Positions 17,272 to 28,200 of a stretch of 64,000 bases of DNA are shown piece after piece; the first letter of the stretch is position 1; every line of letters begins with the position of its first letter. The stretch comes from Phycisphaerales bacterium (lineage in GTDB: Bacteria; Planctomycetota; Phycisphaerae; Phycisphaerales; UBA5793). The translations under genes and the position numbers were made by a program. Where the stretch lies: positions 248,001-312,000 of the forward strand of contig JADZAS010000013.1 of assembly GCA_020852515.1 (NCBI GenBank). Direction: 5' to 3'. The notes below the pieces were generated by a model that did no database searches, had not been told where the DNA came from, and saw only the letters and a program-made list of their open reading frames with translations.

Positions 17272-18570
17272 TCACCGGTGTCGATGCGATCGAACGTACT
17301 CGTCGAGCCAGTCTCTTCCGACGTAATACATGTCGCCCTCCACATCGGTGCGAGCGAACGAGCCATGAGCTCCCGGCCCGAGACCGGCCGGCAACCTTGG
17401 CCTGCTCGCGACCGCCGTGGAAGCGCCGAGATCGAACAGGATCGCCTTGATGAGCAGCTCCTGCTGGCGGTCTTCGCATTCGGCGAGTGTTGCCTCGAGC
17501 GGGGCGATCACCGCCGATCCAAATCCGGCGAGTGCGGGGGCTGCCGCCTGTGCATCGCCGGGGATCTGGTTGTCCTCGAGACATTCGATGAGCACCGGAT
17601 ACGCTGCGTCGAGTGATTCGACAGAACCAAGATAGCCGCACAGCAGGGCGCACAGCAGTCGCTGTTGAGAATCGTCCGTTCGCCGGAGTGCTTCATCCAG
17701 CCGCCGTCGAATCATCGGCTCTGCCTGGCCGTGGCGGTAGAGGAAGCGCAGCCCAACGCGGGCGTTGCGGTAGAGCCACTCACTGTCGTCGCGAAGCGCC
17801 TCGATCGCCGCATCGATCACGCCGGCTTCGGCAGCGGGAGAACCACACTTTTCATCCAACCGCGCCAGCACGATGAAGGCGTATTGCCGCTGCTGCCAGT
17901 CTCGCGAACGCACCGCCTCGACGAGCAGCGGCCGCACGGCAGCGCCCATCTTTCCCAATTGGGACATGGCGGCGTGCGCGTTGAGTTCAAGCTCGTCAGC
18001 ATGCAGATCGCGCACGAGCAGCCGCGCCAGCCGTAATTCGACCCATTTCGATTCGCCACCGTTGCTCACGCGCGCGGACAGTTCCCGGCGCATGGTGGAC
18101 TGCTGCCAGGGTACCCCCGTCTCCTGGATGGCGATGAGAGCCACCGTCGGCGTCCATTGGATCCAATCGTCTGTTCGTGTTGAAACGGCCGCCAGGCAGC
18201 CCGTCGCCAGAATCGCGCCTGCCAGCGATGCTCGACCGGGCCGAAAATGAAACCGGGCGTGATGAACGCCGTCGGTGCGGTGCGCCCGGCCGCACTCGGG
18301 ACAGCGCACTTTGCCTTCGTCTGCCGCAACCTGCTGGGCGGAGAGGTCGTAGCCGCAGGTGTTCCGGAAGAAGTAGCGATGAGGAAGCAGCAGATCAAAC
18401 CACCAGACGGCGTGGTTCGTCGGGCAGTACATGGGTGAAGGCCGGCCCGACCGTCGTCGCCGGCGCAGCAGCCGCACCATCTGAAGGCGCACGGCCAACC
18501 AGACAAACGCGAGGAGCGACAAGCCTCCCAGCGTCAGCGCGCTTCCGACGAGAATGCGGTCGAGCAGCAC
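17272..18570 (-). CDS. Membrane-anchored zinc-ribbon and HEAT-like repeat protein
   Basis: A 432-residue protein. It begins with a TM helix (ALTLGGLSLLAFVWLAVRLQ), then an Arg-rich stretch, then a zinc-ribbon-like segment (TCGYDLSAQQ...VRCPECGRAHR), then a second hydrophobic segment (SLAGAILATGCLAAVS). Residues about 200-400 are helical repeats of HEAT/ARM character (GKMGAAVRPLLVEAVRSRDW and similar blocks of about 40 residues). The ribbon has only three of four expected Cys. The function is unknown; an inner-membrane scaffold is inferred. It is separated by 29 bases from the downstream nucleotidyltransferase gene. Confidence 0.65.
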   Translation of the reverse strand: MLLDRILVGSALTLGGLSLLAFVWLAVRLQMVRLLRRRRRSGRPSPMYCPTNHAVWWFDLLLPHRYFFRNTCGYDLSAQQVAADEGKVRCPECGRAHRTDGVHHARFHFRPGRASLAGAILATGCLAAVSTRTDDWIQWTPTVALIAIQETGVPWQQSTMRRELSARVSNGGESKWVELRLARLLVRDLHADELELNAHAAMSQLGKMGAAVRPLLVEAVRSRDWQQRQYAFIVLARLDEKCGSPAAEAGVIDAAIEALRDDSEWLYRNARVGLRFLYRHGQAEPMIRRRLDEALRRTDDSQQRLLCALLCGYLGSVESLDAAYPVLIECLEDNQIPGDAQAAAPALAGFGSAVIAPLEATLAECEDRQQELLIKAILFDLGASTAVASRPRLPAGLGPGAHGSFARTDVEGDMYYVGRDWLDEYVRSHRHR

Positions 18571-18693
18571 GATCGGCCCGTCCTGTTCTTCGCCCAGCGC
18601 CGCGGGTCAGAATTGCGAGCCGTGGCGCGAAGGGCCAGTCTCATCATCATCGCGTGCAGCAGGCCGAAGACTGTACAAAATGCGCGGCGGCCT

Positions 18694-19248
18694 TCACCGC
18701 CCCGGATGGTCCAGGTGCACGGTGGACAGCCCCGAGGTGATCGGCTTGCGGCCAGCCTGGGTGAACCGGGCCACGAGGTCGGCCGATTCGATTCTCAGGT
18801 CGTCCCCGGCGCGGTGATCATCGTCGAGTAGCGACACTTCGATGTAATAGCACGGCCCCGGCAGCGCCCTGGTGCGTGCAGCGCGCATCTGCTCGGGCGT
18901 GAACACCCACTCGCGCAGCGGCTGCGTCTGCGGGTCCGCGTAGTCGCCCACGCGATACATCGAGATCGTCAGCGTGCCGTCCTCGTGCAGGGGATACGGA
19001 TACGGCTCGGACCAGAGGTAGATCGTCGCATCGAGACGATCGCCCATGCCGTTGCCGTTCATGTCGCGCGCATACAGCGTCGGGTGAAAGGCGAGGCGAT
19101 TGACCAGCAGCGAAGACGGCTGGGAAGGGATCGTCGCCGGCTGCGGATTCAGCGGAGCCTGGCCGTCTTCGTATTCGGTCACGCAGCCCGCCGGGCCCAG
19201 CGCCAGCGCAGACAGCGACAGGATGCAGGCGCATCGAAAAATTCTCAC
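18694..19248 (-). CDS. Lipoprotein coupled to the giant secretin; candidate pilotin
   Basis: A 184-residue protein with a lipoprotein signal (CILSLSALALGPAGC). Its GTG start overlaps the secretin stop by 4 bases (GTGA), so translation is coupled. The mature part is beta-rich and contains a DMNGNGMGDRLD segment whose Asp/Asn spacing resembles a calcium-binding loop, then DATIYLWSEPYPYP and CYYIEVSLLDDD. I do not recognise the family, and it is not visibly similar to GspS or PilW. Position and lipidation suggest a pilotin or an outer-membrane partner of the secretin; this is inference only. Confidence 0.65.
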   Translation of the reverse strand: MRIFRCACILSLSALALGPAGCVTEYEDGQAPLNPQPATIPSQPSSLLVNRLAFHPTLYARDMNGNGMGDRLDATIYLWSEPYPYPLHEDGTLTISMYRVGDYADPQTQPLREWVFTPEQMRAARTRALPGPCYYIEVSLLDDDHRAGDDLRIESADLVARFTQAGRKPITSGLSTVHLDHPGR

Positions 19249-22200
19249 GATCGCTCCTCCTCTCGACTCGCGGGCTCCCGAGCCGCCGGCTGATCGCTCG
19301 GCTCGTCGCGGCGCGGCTTGCTCCTGCCCGGCGCCGGGTCTTCCCAGAGCGTCGGGTCGATGTCGCCTGCCCGGATCTGCTCTTTCGTCTTAGCCGGGAT
19401 CGTCATGTCGATGATCGCCTCATCCGTGAACTGGCGGGCCTCCTCAACCGAGCCGACCACGTGCGGCGTGATGACCACGAGAAACTCTGTCTTTTCGCGC
19501 CGGTGCAGCCGCGTGCGGAACGGCAGGCCGAAGATCGGAATGTCGCCCAGGAACGGGACCTTCTGGTTGCGCGTTTCGGTTCGCGTCGAGAACAGCCCGC
19601 CGATGACCACCGTCTGGCCGTCCTTGACCGTCACGACCGTGTCCACGGTGCGCGTGTCGATGATCGGCGCCTGGAAATCTTCGCTCACCTGCGTCGTGCG
19701 GGCCGACAGGCTCGAGATTTCCGGCTTGACCTCCATGCGCACGAACCGGTCCGGGCTGATGGAGGGCAGCACGTCGAGGATGATGCCGATGTCCTTGCGC
19801 GTCACGCTGGACCTCGCCGTGCCGGTGTCGGAGATCTGCACGTCTTCGACGATGCCGATGTTCTGGCCGACCTGGAAGGTCGCATTCACGTTGTTGTTGA
19901 CGAGGATCTGCGGCCGGCTGAGCACTTCAAGACGCCCCTGCGCTTCGAGGGCGCGGATGAGCAGTTCGAGATCGTCCGTGGACACGGAGAGATTGGGCAC
20001 ACCCAGGCCCGACAGCGTCGCCGCAGCCAGGCCGAACGTCGAGCCGGCCGTCACATTCTCGCCGCCCAGCGGACCCACGCTGACATCCATGCCCCACTGC
20101 TCATCCGAGTCGAGCGTCACCTCGGCGAGCATGACCGAGATGAGCACCTGCGGCGGGTTCTTGTCCAGTTCCCTGATCATGCTCTCGATCTTGTCCATGT
20201 AACGCGGCGAGGCGGAGATCATCAGCGTGTTCGAATCCTCCACGCCGACGACGGATACTTCGCGCTCGAGCTGTTGCAGGATCGAGCCGGCGCGATCCGG
20301 CCCCAGCGTGCGGAGGATGCGCTCCTGCTCTTGGGTCAGGAAAGTGTTGAGCGCCTGGGCGACGTCCGCGGCTCGCGCGTTGCGCAGCGGGTAGACCTGT
20401 TCGAGCCGCTGCGTGCCCGTCTTGGAATCGAGTTCGGTGATGACCTCTTCGACGAGATCGAGATAGCGCGGCGTGCCCGAGACGATGAGGCTGTTGGTCC
20501 GCGGATCAACCGTCATGGACAGTTGCTGCCGCTCGTCGGTCGCGGTGACCAGTTCGGTGTCGTTGAAGGTGGCGACGACGTTGTCGCCGGGCGGGCCGGA
20601 CGCCGGGTCGTCGTCGCGCGGCCGCAGGATGAGCCCCTGCTCTGGCAGGTTGAACAGTTGACCGAGCAGTTCGGCCATCTGCAGCGCATCGGAGTTGACC
20701 AGTTCAAAGATCCGCACCCGCTTCGAACCCGTCTCGGATGAATCGAGTTCATCGATGAGTTCGCGGATCATTCGCATGGACGACGCCGGTGCGGAGACGA
20801 CGATCGAATTGGTGCGCAGATCGGGAGTGAAGCGGATCGCCTCGCGCACGGCCATGGAGATTTCGGCCTCGGTCGGCTCGCCGTCGCGCTGATCTTCCAG
20901 TTTTTCGCGCGTCGAGTCGCGGATGAAGCGAATGATGGTCGCCTGGTCCTGGGTGCCGCCGCCGCGCCGCCCGCCGGAGAGCACGTTTTCAAGCAGCGGG
21001 ACGATCTCAATCGCGTTGGCTGCGTTGAGCGGGATCATCTGGATCTCGCGCACGTCGGTCACCTGCGTCGATTCGAGTTCGTTGATCAGGTCGCGCAGCG
21101 CGGCAATATCCGAAGCCGGCGCCGAAATGGCGATGGCGTTGAGCCGCATGTCGGGTGAAACGCGAATGGTGCCATCGCCGCGCGTGCGGTTGGCTTCGGT
21201 TACGTAGAGCGCGTTGAGCTGATCGACCATGCGGTCCGCACGCGAATTGCGCAGCGTGATGATCTCGACTTCGGCGCCGGTGGAGGCGAGGTTTTCGGCG
21301 TCGCTGAGCGTGGTGATCAGGCCGCGGATGATTTCAAGATTCTCATCGCTGGCGGCGACGATGAGGCTGTTGGTCGCCGCGTCGGGCTGGATCACCGTCC
21401 GGTCCTGCGCGCCGGCCGACTCGCCCAGCGAGCGCTCGCGCTCGCGCATGAGCGCCTCGAGGCGCGGGGCCAGCACTTCGACGCGCTGCCCGCTGATCGG
21501 GATGACGTGCAGGCTCAGCGCCGGGTTGAACGGCGCGTTCTCCAGGCGCGTCACGAGTTCGTTGATGCGCTTCAGATCGTCGGCGCTGGCAGTGACCAGC
21601 AGGCTGTTGGTGCGCGAGTCGGTGAGGACCAGCGGCTTTTCGCGCGAGGCGAGTTCGCTGGGCAGATCGGCGTACTGCCGATCCATCACGCGCTGAATCG
21701 TGTCGGCGACTTTGGCGGCATTGCCGCGATTGAGCGGGATGATCTGAACGTCGTTGGCGGTCGAGGCGCGCGTATTCTCGAGCGAACTGGCCAGTTGCTC
21801 GATCACTTCGAAACTCTCGTTGCCCGCCGTCACGAGCAGGCTGTTGGTGCGCGAGTCGGCGACGATGACCGCCTGCTGCTGGTCGGCCGTCTCCGGCTCG
21901 GTCTGGCGCAGGCGATCAAGCCGCGAATCCATCAGCCGCTGGATGAGCGGCGCAATTACCGTCGCAGACGCGTTGCTCAGGCGGATCATGCGGATGTCGT
22001 GCAGCTCGGCCGTCTTCTCGGAGTCGAGCGACTGCAGGAGCATCTCGGTGACCGCGAAACTGCGCGGGCTGGTGGTGATAATGAGCGAGTTGGTCCGTTC
22101 GTCAGCCTGCACGGCAAGCCGGTCTTCATCGCGGATCGCACCCGTCTGCGCCTGTCGATCGAACAGCGCCGTGAGAATGGACGCCACGCGGCTGGCCGTG

Positions 22201-25200
22201 GCGTGCCCGAGGGGATAGATGCGCACCGCGTTGGACGGCGCCGCCGCGGGCACGTCGAGCATCGCGACCAGTTCGCTCACGGCTTCAATATTCTCCGGCG
22301 TGCCGACGACGACGATCGCGTTCAGTTTGCTGTCGGGCCGAATGACCAGCCGCGTCATAGGCACGAAGAGATCGGCATCGACCATGTCCTGCGGCCCGCC
22401 GCCGCGCCGGGCGATGCGCAGGCGCCCGACCTGCTTCTGCATGGCCTGCGCCTCGGGGCCGGTCGCCTGGCCGCGCACGAGCACTTCATCGAGCATCTCG
22501 GCCAGCGCTTCAGCGTCGGCGTGGCGCAACGTGAGCACGCGCGGCTCAACCCACTTGGCGGCGATGTCGCTGTCGAGTTTGCCAATCAGCACCTCCACCA
22601 GCGCCACCGACGCCTCGCGGCCGGCGACGATCAGCGTGTTCGTCCGCTCGTCCACCGTCATGGCGACATCCTCGAGCAGCGCGCCGCCCACCTCGGTCAG
22701 CGGACGACCTTCAATGTTCGTGCCCGGCTGTGTCGCGAGTTTACGGCCCTGCGAGAAGAGATCTTCCGCGATCGACTTCATCATGGTCGCGGCGATGTTG
22801 CTCAGCGGGAACAGGCGCACCGTCACCGCTTCCGTCACCGGGAGCTTATCGAACAATCGCACGATCTCGGCCAGCGCTTCGCAATTGGCGGGCGTCGAAC
22901 TGATGAGCACGCCGTTCACGTTCGGCGCGGGCAGCACGCGAATCGGCTGCGTGAGATCGAGATTGAGATCTTCCTGCGTGGCTCCATCGCGGCGCAGGCT
23001 CAGCCGCCGCACCTGCTCCTGAATCGCCACGGCCATGGGCGTGTCGGCGTGCTGCTCGCCGGGCTTGAGCAGGTCGCGGATGATCGTCGCCACCGCGCTC
23101 GCCTCGGCCTGGCGCAGTTCGATGAGCCGCACCTGCGCCTGCGCAAAGTCCGGCGCTGCATCAAGCGCTGCGATGATCGAGAGAATGCGCTCGCGATCTC
23201 CCGGATTGCCGACCACGGCCAGCGCGCGCCGTCCGGGCAGAACGCTGACCTTGAGCGGCTCGCCGAGGATTCCCGCGGCCCCTTCCCGCTGCTTGTCGAG
23301 ATCGAGCGATTCGAGAATCCGCTTCATCTCTTCGGGGGCAATGTTTTCGATGGGCACGACGAAAATCTGCTGCCCGCCGGATGGCCCGAGGCGATCGAGT
23401 TCTTCCACCACCTGCACGATCTGCGAGTAGAGGCGCGCCGAAGAGGCGATAACGAGCGTATTGGCCACGCTGTCCACCTCGATAGCCAGCGGCTCTTCCA
23501 TGGATCGGGCCGTGGCGGTGAAGGTTTCGCGAATCGCCTCCGCCACGCGCGGCGCGCTCGCCTTGGCCAGCGCCAGCACCCGCACCGACATGCCTTCCTT
23601 GCGCGAAGTCTGTTCGAGCGCCCTGGCCAGCGCCTCGATCTGCGAGAACTCATCAGGTTCGGCGCGGACGATGATGGTGTTGGAGGCGGTGTCGGCGGAG
23701 ATGACGATCGACTTGCGTCCGCCGCGGCGGGCGCCGGCCCCGCTGCGCTCATCGGCGTACATGCTGGTGATCGTGGCGGCCACTTCGGCGGCTTTGGCCT
23801 CGTTGAGCGGGATCAGCTGAGCCGGCGGCAACTGCGCGTAGTCCGCCACGTCCAGGCTCGTCACGATCGCCTGGATCTTCTCGAGGTTGCGCCGAGACGC
23901 CGAGACGATGATCGAGTTCGTCAGCGGCTCGGCCGCGGCGCGGACGACGTCGGTGTCATCCACGAGCACGCGAGGCACGTTGCCGCCCTCGCCCTGTTCG
24001 CCGTTGCCGCGACGCACCGGCTGCTCGCCGCCGCGCCGCGCTTCGACCTGCGGCGCGAACGCCTGGTTGATCGCCGCGCTCACCGACGAGGCGTCTGCGT
24101 AGCGCAGTGCGATGACTTCCAGTTGCAGCGTCGCGTCGTATTCCTTGCCGTCCAGTTTGCTGATGAGTTCCTTGATTCCCGGCCACTCGCCTTCCTCGGC
24201 CGAAATGACCAGGCTGTTGCTCACCGGGTCTGAGACGATCGACACGTTCTGCTTGGAGGGCGTGTCCGCTTCGCTCGCCCACCGGCCGTAGAACATGTCC
24301 AGCGCCGAGGCGACCTTTTCGGCCTGCGCGAACTTGATCGGAATGAACTCGGTCGTGCGCACCGTCGCCGCAGGCAGGTCGATCTGCTTGAGGATCTGCT
24401 CGACCTCCGCGTGCTGTTCGGCTGTGGCGGCGATGATGAGGCCGTTGTCGCGGGGCGAAGTAGAGACGGTCGGCACAGGGTCGCTCGACGTGCCGCCGCG
24501 CTGCGCGAGCAGCGTCGAAAGCGTGAGGCGCACATCGCTGGCCACGATGTGCGTCAACGGGTAGATGCGATACTCGCGCACGCTCTTGACGGGCGCTTCA
24601 TCCAGTTCGCCCACGAACCGCGCGATGAGCGGCATCGACTCGGGGGTGGCCACGACGATCACCGCGTTGTTGCGCGTGTTGGCGGTGATGCGGGCGTCGA
24701 TGGCAATGGGCTGCTGGCCCTGCTCCTGGCCTTCGAGCATGAAGCGCGTCACTTCCTCCTGGATGTTCCGGGCCTGGTTGCGCTGCGGCTGGCGGCTCAG
24801 GTCGAACGCGTCATTGAGCACATCGGCCACTTCCGCGGCGCGGGCGTTGGCAAGCGCAAAGGTCTGGATGAGTTTCACTGTCCCCGCCGGCGGCGCATCG
24901 ATCATCGCGAGCACCGCGTCGATCTCCTCGAAGCGGTCTTCGGGCGCGCTGATGACGATGCTGTTGGTGCGCGCATCAGCGGTGACGACCACCTGCCGCG
25001 CCGGCGGCTCATTGCGCGTGGGGAAGAGATCGCGCAGCGTGCGCATCGCGTCGCTCGCGTCGCCATGCTCGAGCATGTGCAGCCGGAAGGCCCGGTCGTC
25101 GCCTTCGCTGGGCACGTCGATGCTGCTCAGCAGATCGCGGATGGTGGCGATCTGCTGAGCGGTGGCGGAGACGACGATCTTGCCCGATTCGTTGGCCGGC

Positions 25201-28200
25201 GTCATCGTGATGCCTGGATCGGGCAGATTCGCCGCTCGGGCCCGATCGTTGAAGAACCGCACCAGGCTCTGGGCCACGTCGCTGGGCCGCGCGTGCGCGA
25301 TAGTGAGGATTTCAATCGTCTGATCGGGCCTGAGCGACGCCTTGTCGAGTTCGGCGACGAAGTCCGCTATGCCGTCGAGTTCAGACTCGCGGCCGGACAC
25401 GATGAGCAGCTTGTTGTCCGGGTCGGCGATGATCTTCACCTCGTCCGGATCGGGCGGGTAATACCACCAGAAGTTGTTCGACTGCGAGGCGCCGTAGCTT
25501 TCGCGCGCGGCCCGGCTGATGATGTTCACATCGCCGTTTTCGATCTTCAGAATGCGCACCGAGCGCACCGCCTGCTGATCGGCCGGCGCGTCCAGAGCGC
25601 GGATCACGTTTTCGATGAGCGCAAAGTTCTCACCCGTGCCGCTGACCACGAGCGAATTGGTGCGCCGGTCTGGCTGGATGCTGATCTTGCCGCGCGACTC
25701 CGACCGTCCGCCCCACCGGCCCACCGCATCGTCGTAGGTCAGTTCCCAGCCCATGCTGCTGACGATGTTCGACACGTCCTCAGCCTTGGCGAACTTGAGC
25801 GGGATGATCTCGTACTTAAGGTCCTGCGCTTCGCTGGGCGCATCGAACGCCTTGAGCAGGTCCTGCATTTCGGCAAAGTCCTGGTCAGACGCCGCCACGA
25901 AGACCGTGCTGGAGCGCTGATCGCCCACCACGCTGATGCGCCGCGGCGGCCGCGCCTGGCCCGGCCGCTGATTCAGGCGGGCCCGGTCCTCGAAGAACTG
26001 CTGCAATGCGCTGGCGGCGCGTTGGGCATCGGCCCGCTCGAGCTTGATCGCGCGGATCGGCAGTTCCTTCGTTTCGAATCGATCGACTTCCTTCACAACA
26101 TCCTGAATCGCCCGCAAGTCTTCCTCGCCCGCGCGGATGAGCAGCAGTTGGGACGGATCATCGGGTACGATGACGATGCGCTCGCGCCGCTTCGGATCGC
26201 CGCCGATGAGAACCTGGTCGATGATCTGCTTGAGACGGCTGGGCGTCGCGCTCTGTGTTTCGAGAATCGTCAGCGGCGGAGCGTCTTCGATGGGCGTAAA
26301 CCGGTTCATCGCCGCCAGCACCCGGCCGATCACTTCGAAGTCCACGTCGTTGGCGCTGACGATCAGTCCCCCGCCCGGCTGGTCGGGTATGACGGCAACC
26401 TCACCCGTCAATCCACCCGCCACGCCTCGCCGGCGCATCTGGGTGAGCAACCCGTTGATCGTGTTGGCGATCTGGCCGGCGTTGGCGCGTTCATCGAGCG
26501 CGATGTAGTGGATCTGCTCGGGCAGACCGGGAATCTGCGACTGGATCTGCTCGGCCAGCTGCGCCAGCCGGTCGTTGGCCTGCGGTGAGCCGACCACGAT
26601 CAGGCTGTTGGACGCTTCGTCCACGGCGATGATGACATCCGGCTCCTGAGCCGGCGGATCGATCGCGAGCACCGACGCCGCGAGCGCAGCGGCGAAGCCG
26701 TCCAATCGCGTCGCATCCTCGTGCTTCAGTTCCGGCGCCACGGACAGATCGGCGCCGATGGGCGTCAGTTGAGCGCCATCATCACCGGCGTCCTGCTCTT
26801 CGCTCTTCTGCCGCCTGATGAGTTCATCGATGCTGATGATCTCGACGCGCGCGCCGCTGCGCTGTTCGAGCAGCCGGCGGAGCGTTTCGGCCGTCTGGGC
26901 CGCATCGGCCTTCGATCGGTCGATGGGAATCATGCGCACTTCGCGCGCTGCGCTGATCGTGGCGGTCTCGAGGTCGTTGATGATGCCTTCGATGACGGCG
27001 AACTGTTCGGAGGTGCCGCGCACGATCAGGCAGTTGCTCCCCGCGTCCACGCGGATGACCGGGGGAACCGCGCTGCCCGTCGTTTCGTCGCCGAGCACGG
27101 CTTGCAGATTCGCAGCAACGTCCTGCGCCCGCGCATTGAGCAGCGGCAGCACGCGCACCGAGCGCTGCGGCCCGGTCGCGATCTTGGTCGGATCGACGTC
27201 AAGTTGCCGCACCATCTCTTCGGCGAGGTTGAGCACAGAGGTCGGCGCGCTGATGACCACGGCGTTAAGTCGCGACTCCGCCGCCACGCGCACATCCGGC
27301 CCGAGATCGGGCAGTTGCCAGCCGCGCCGCATGAAGTCGAATCGCATCCACTGATCCATCTGCTCGCCGCGCAGCAGTTGCTCGACCATCGGCGCCACCC
27401 GGTCCGCCTGCGTGTGCTTGAGGAATACGGTGCGCACCTGCGGCTGATCGGACGCCTGGCCCGAGTCGAGGCTCTCCACGAGCGCGGCGATCTCCTTCAT
27501 CTCGTCGGGGGTCGCGGCAACGACGATCGAATTCGTCGATTCTTCGGCCATGACGCTCGCGACGCGGCCGGGCGGGCTGGAGCCCTGCCGGTTCTGGAGC
27601 AGACTCGAGATCGCCGGGGCAACGTTGGCGGCCCTGGCCTGCACGAGGTTGAACACCTGCAGTTCAACCGTCTCATCGCCGTTGCGCGGCTGGTCGTACT
27701 CGCGGATAATCGACTGGATGATCTGGTGCTGCGCCGGCTGGGCGGCGACGAGCAGCGAATTCGTCGCTTCGACGACTTCGACCAGCGGCGCCGGTCCGAT
27801 GGCGCCGCCCTGGAACGATTTCGAAGCCGACACGAGATCGGTGAGGAACTTCGCGGCCTTGGCCGCGCTGACGTTCTGCAGCGCCAGGAGGCGCACATCG
27901 CGTCCGCTGCCCAGCGTCTGCTGCAACTGCGTGAGGATCGCCATGTAGCGCGACATCGCCGGCGCATCGGCCACGACGTAGAACACGCCCGCAGTCGCAT
28001 CGTGCTCGACGCTGACCTCAGTCAGTGCCGCGTCGGCCTGGCGCTGCTGGGCGTAGATCTCGCCGGCTCGCGCGAGAATCTGCGCCGCGTCGGCATTGCC
28101 GACGTTGACCACGCGGAACTGCACGTCGCGGCTGCGCTTCTCATCGAGCGTCTTGACCACCGAGTCAATCACCGGCGCCTGCTCGGGCAGCGCCGTGACG

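Noticed and set aside
21507-26588. Very long plus-strand open frames (908 and 725 codons) opposite gspD
   Set aside because: They are Arg/His-rich, lack domains, and mirror the codon pattern of the giant secretin gene; high-GC DNA gives long antisense frames.
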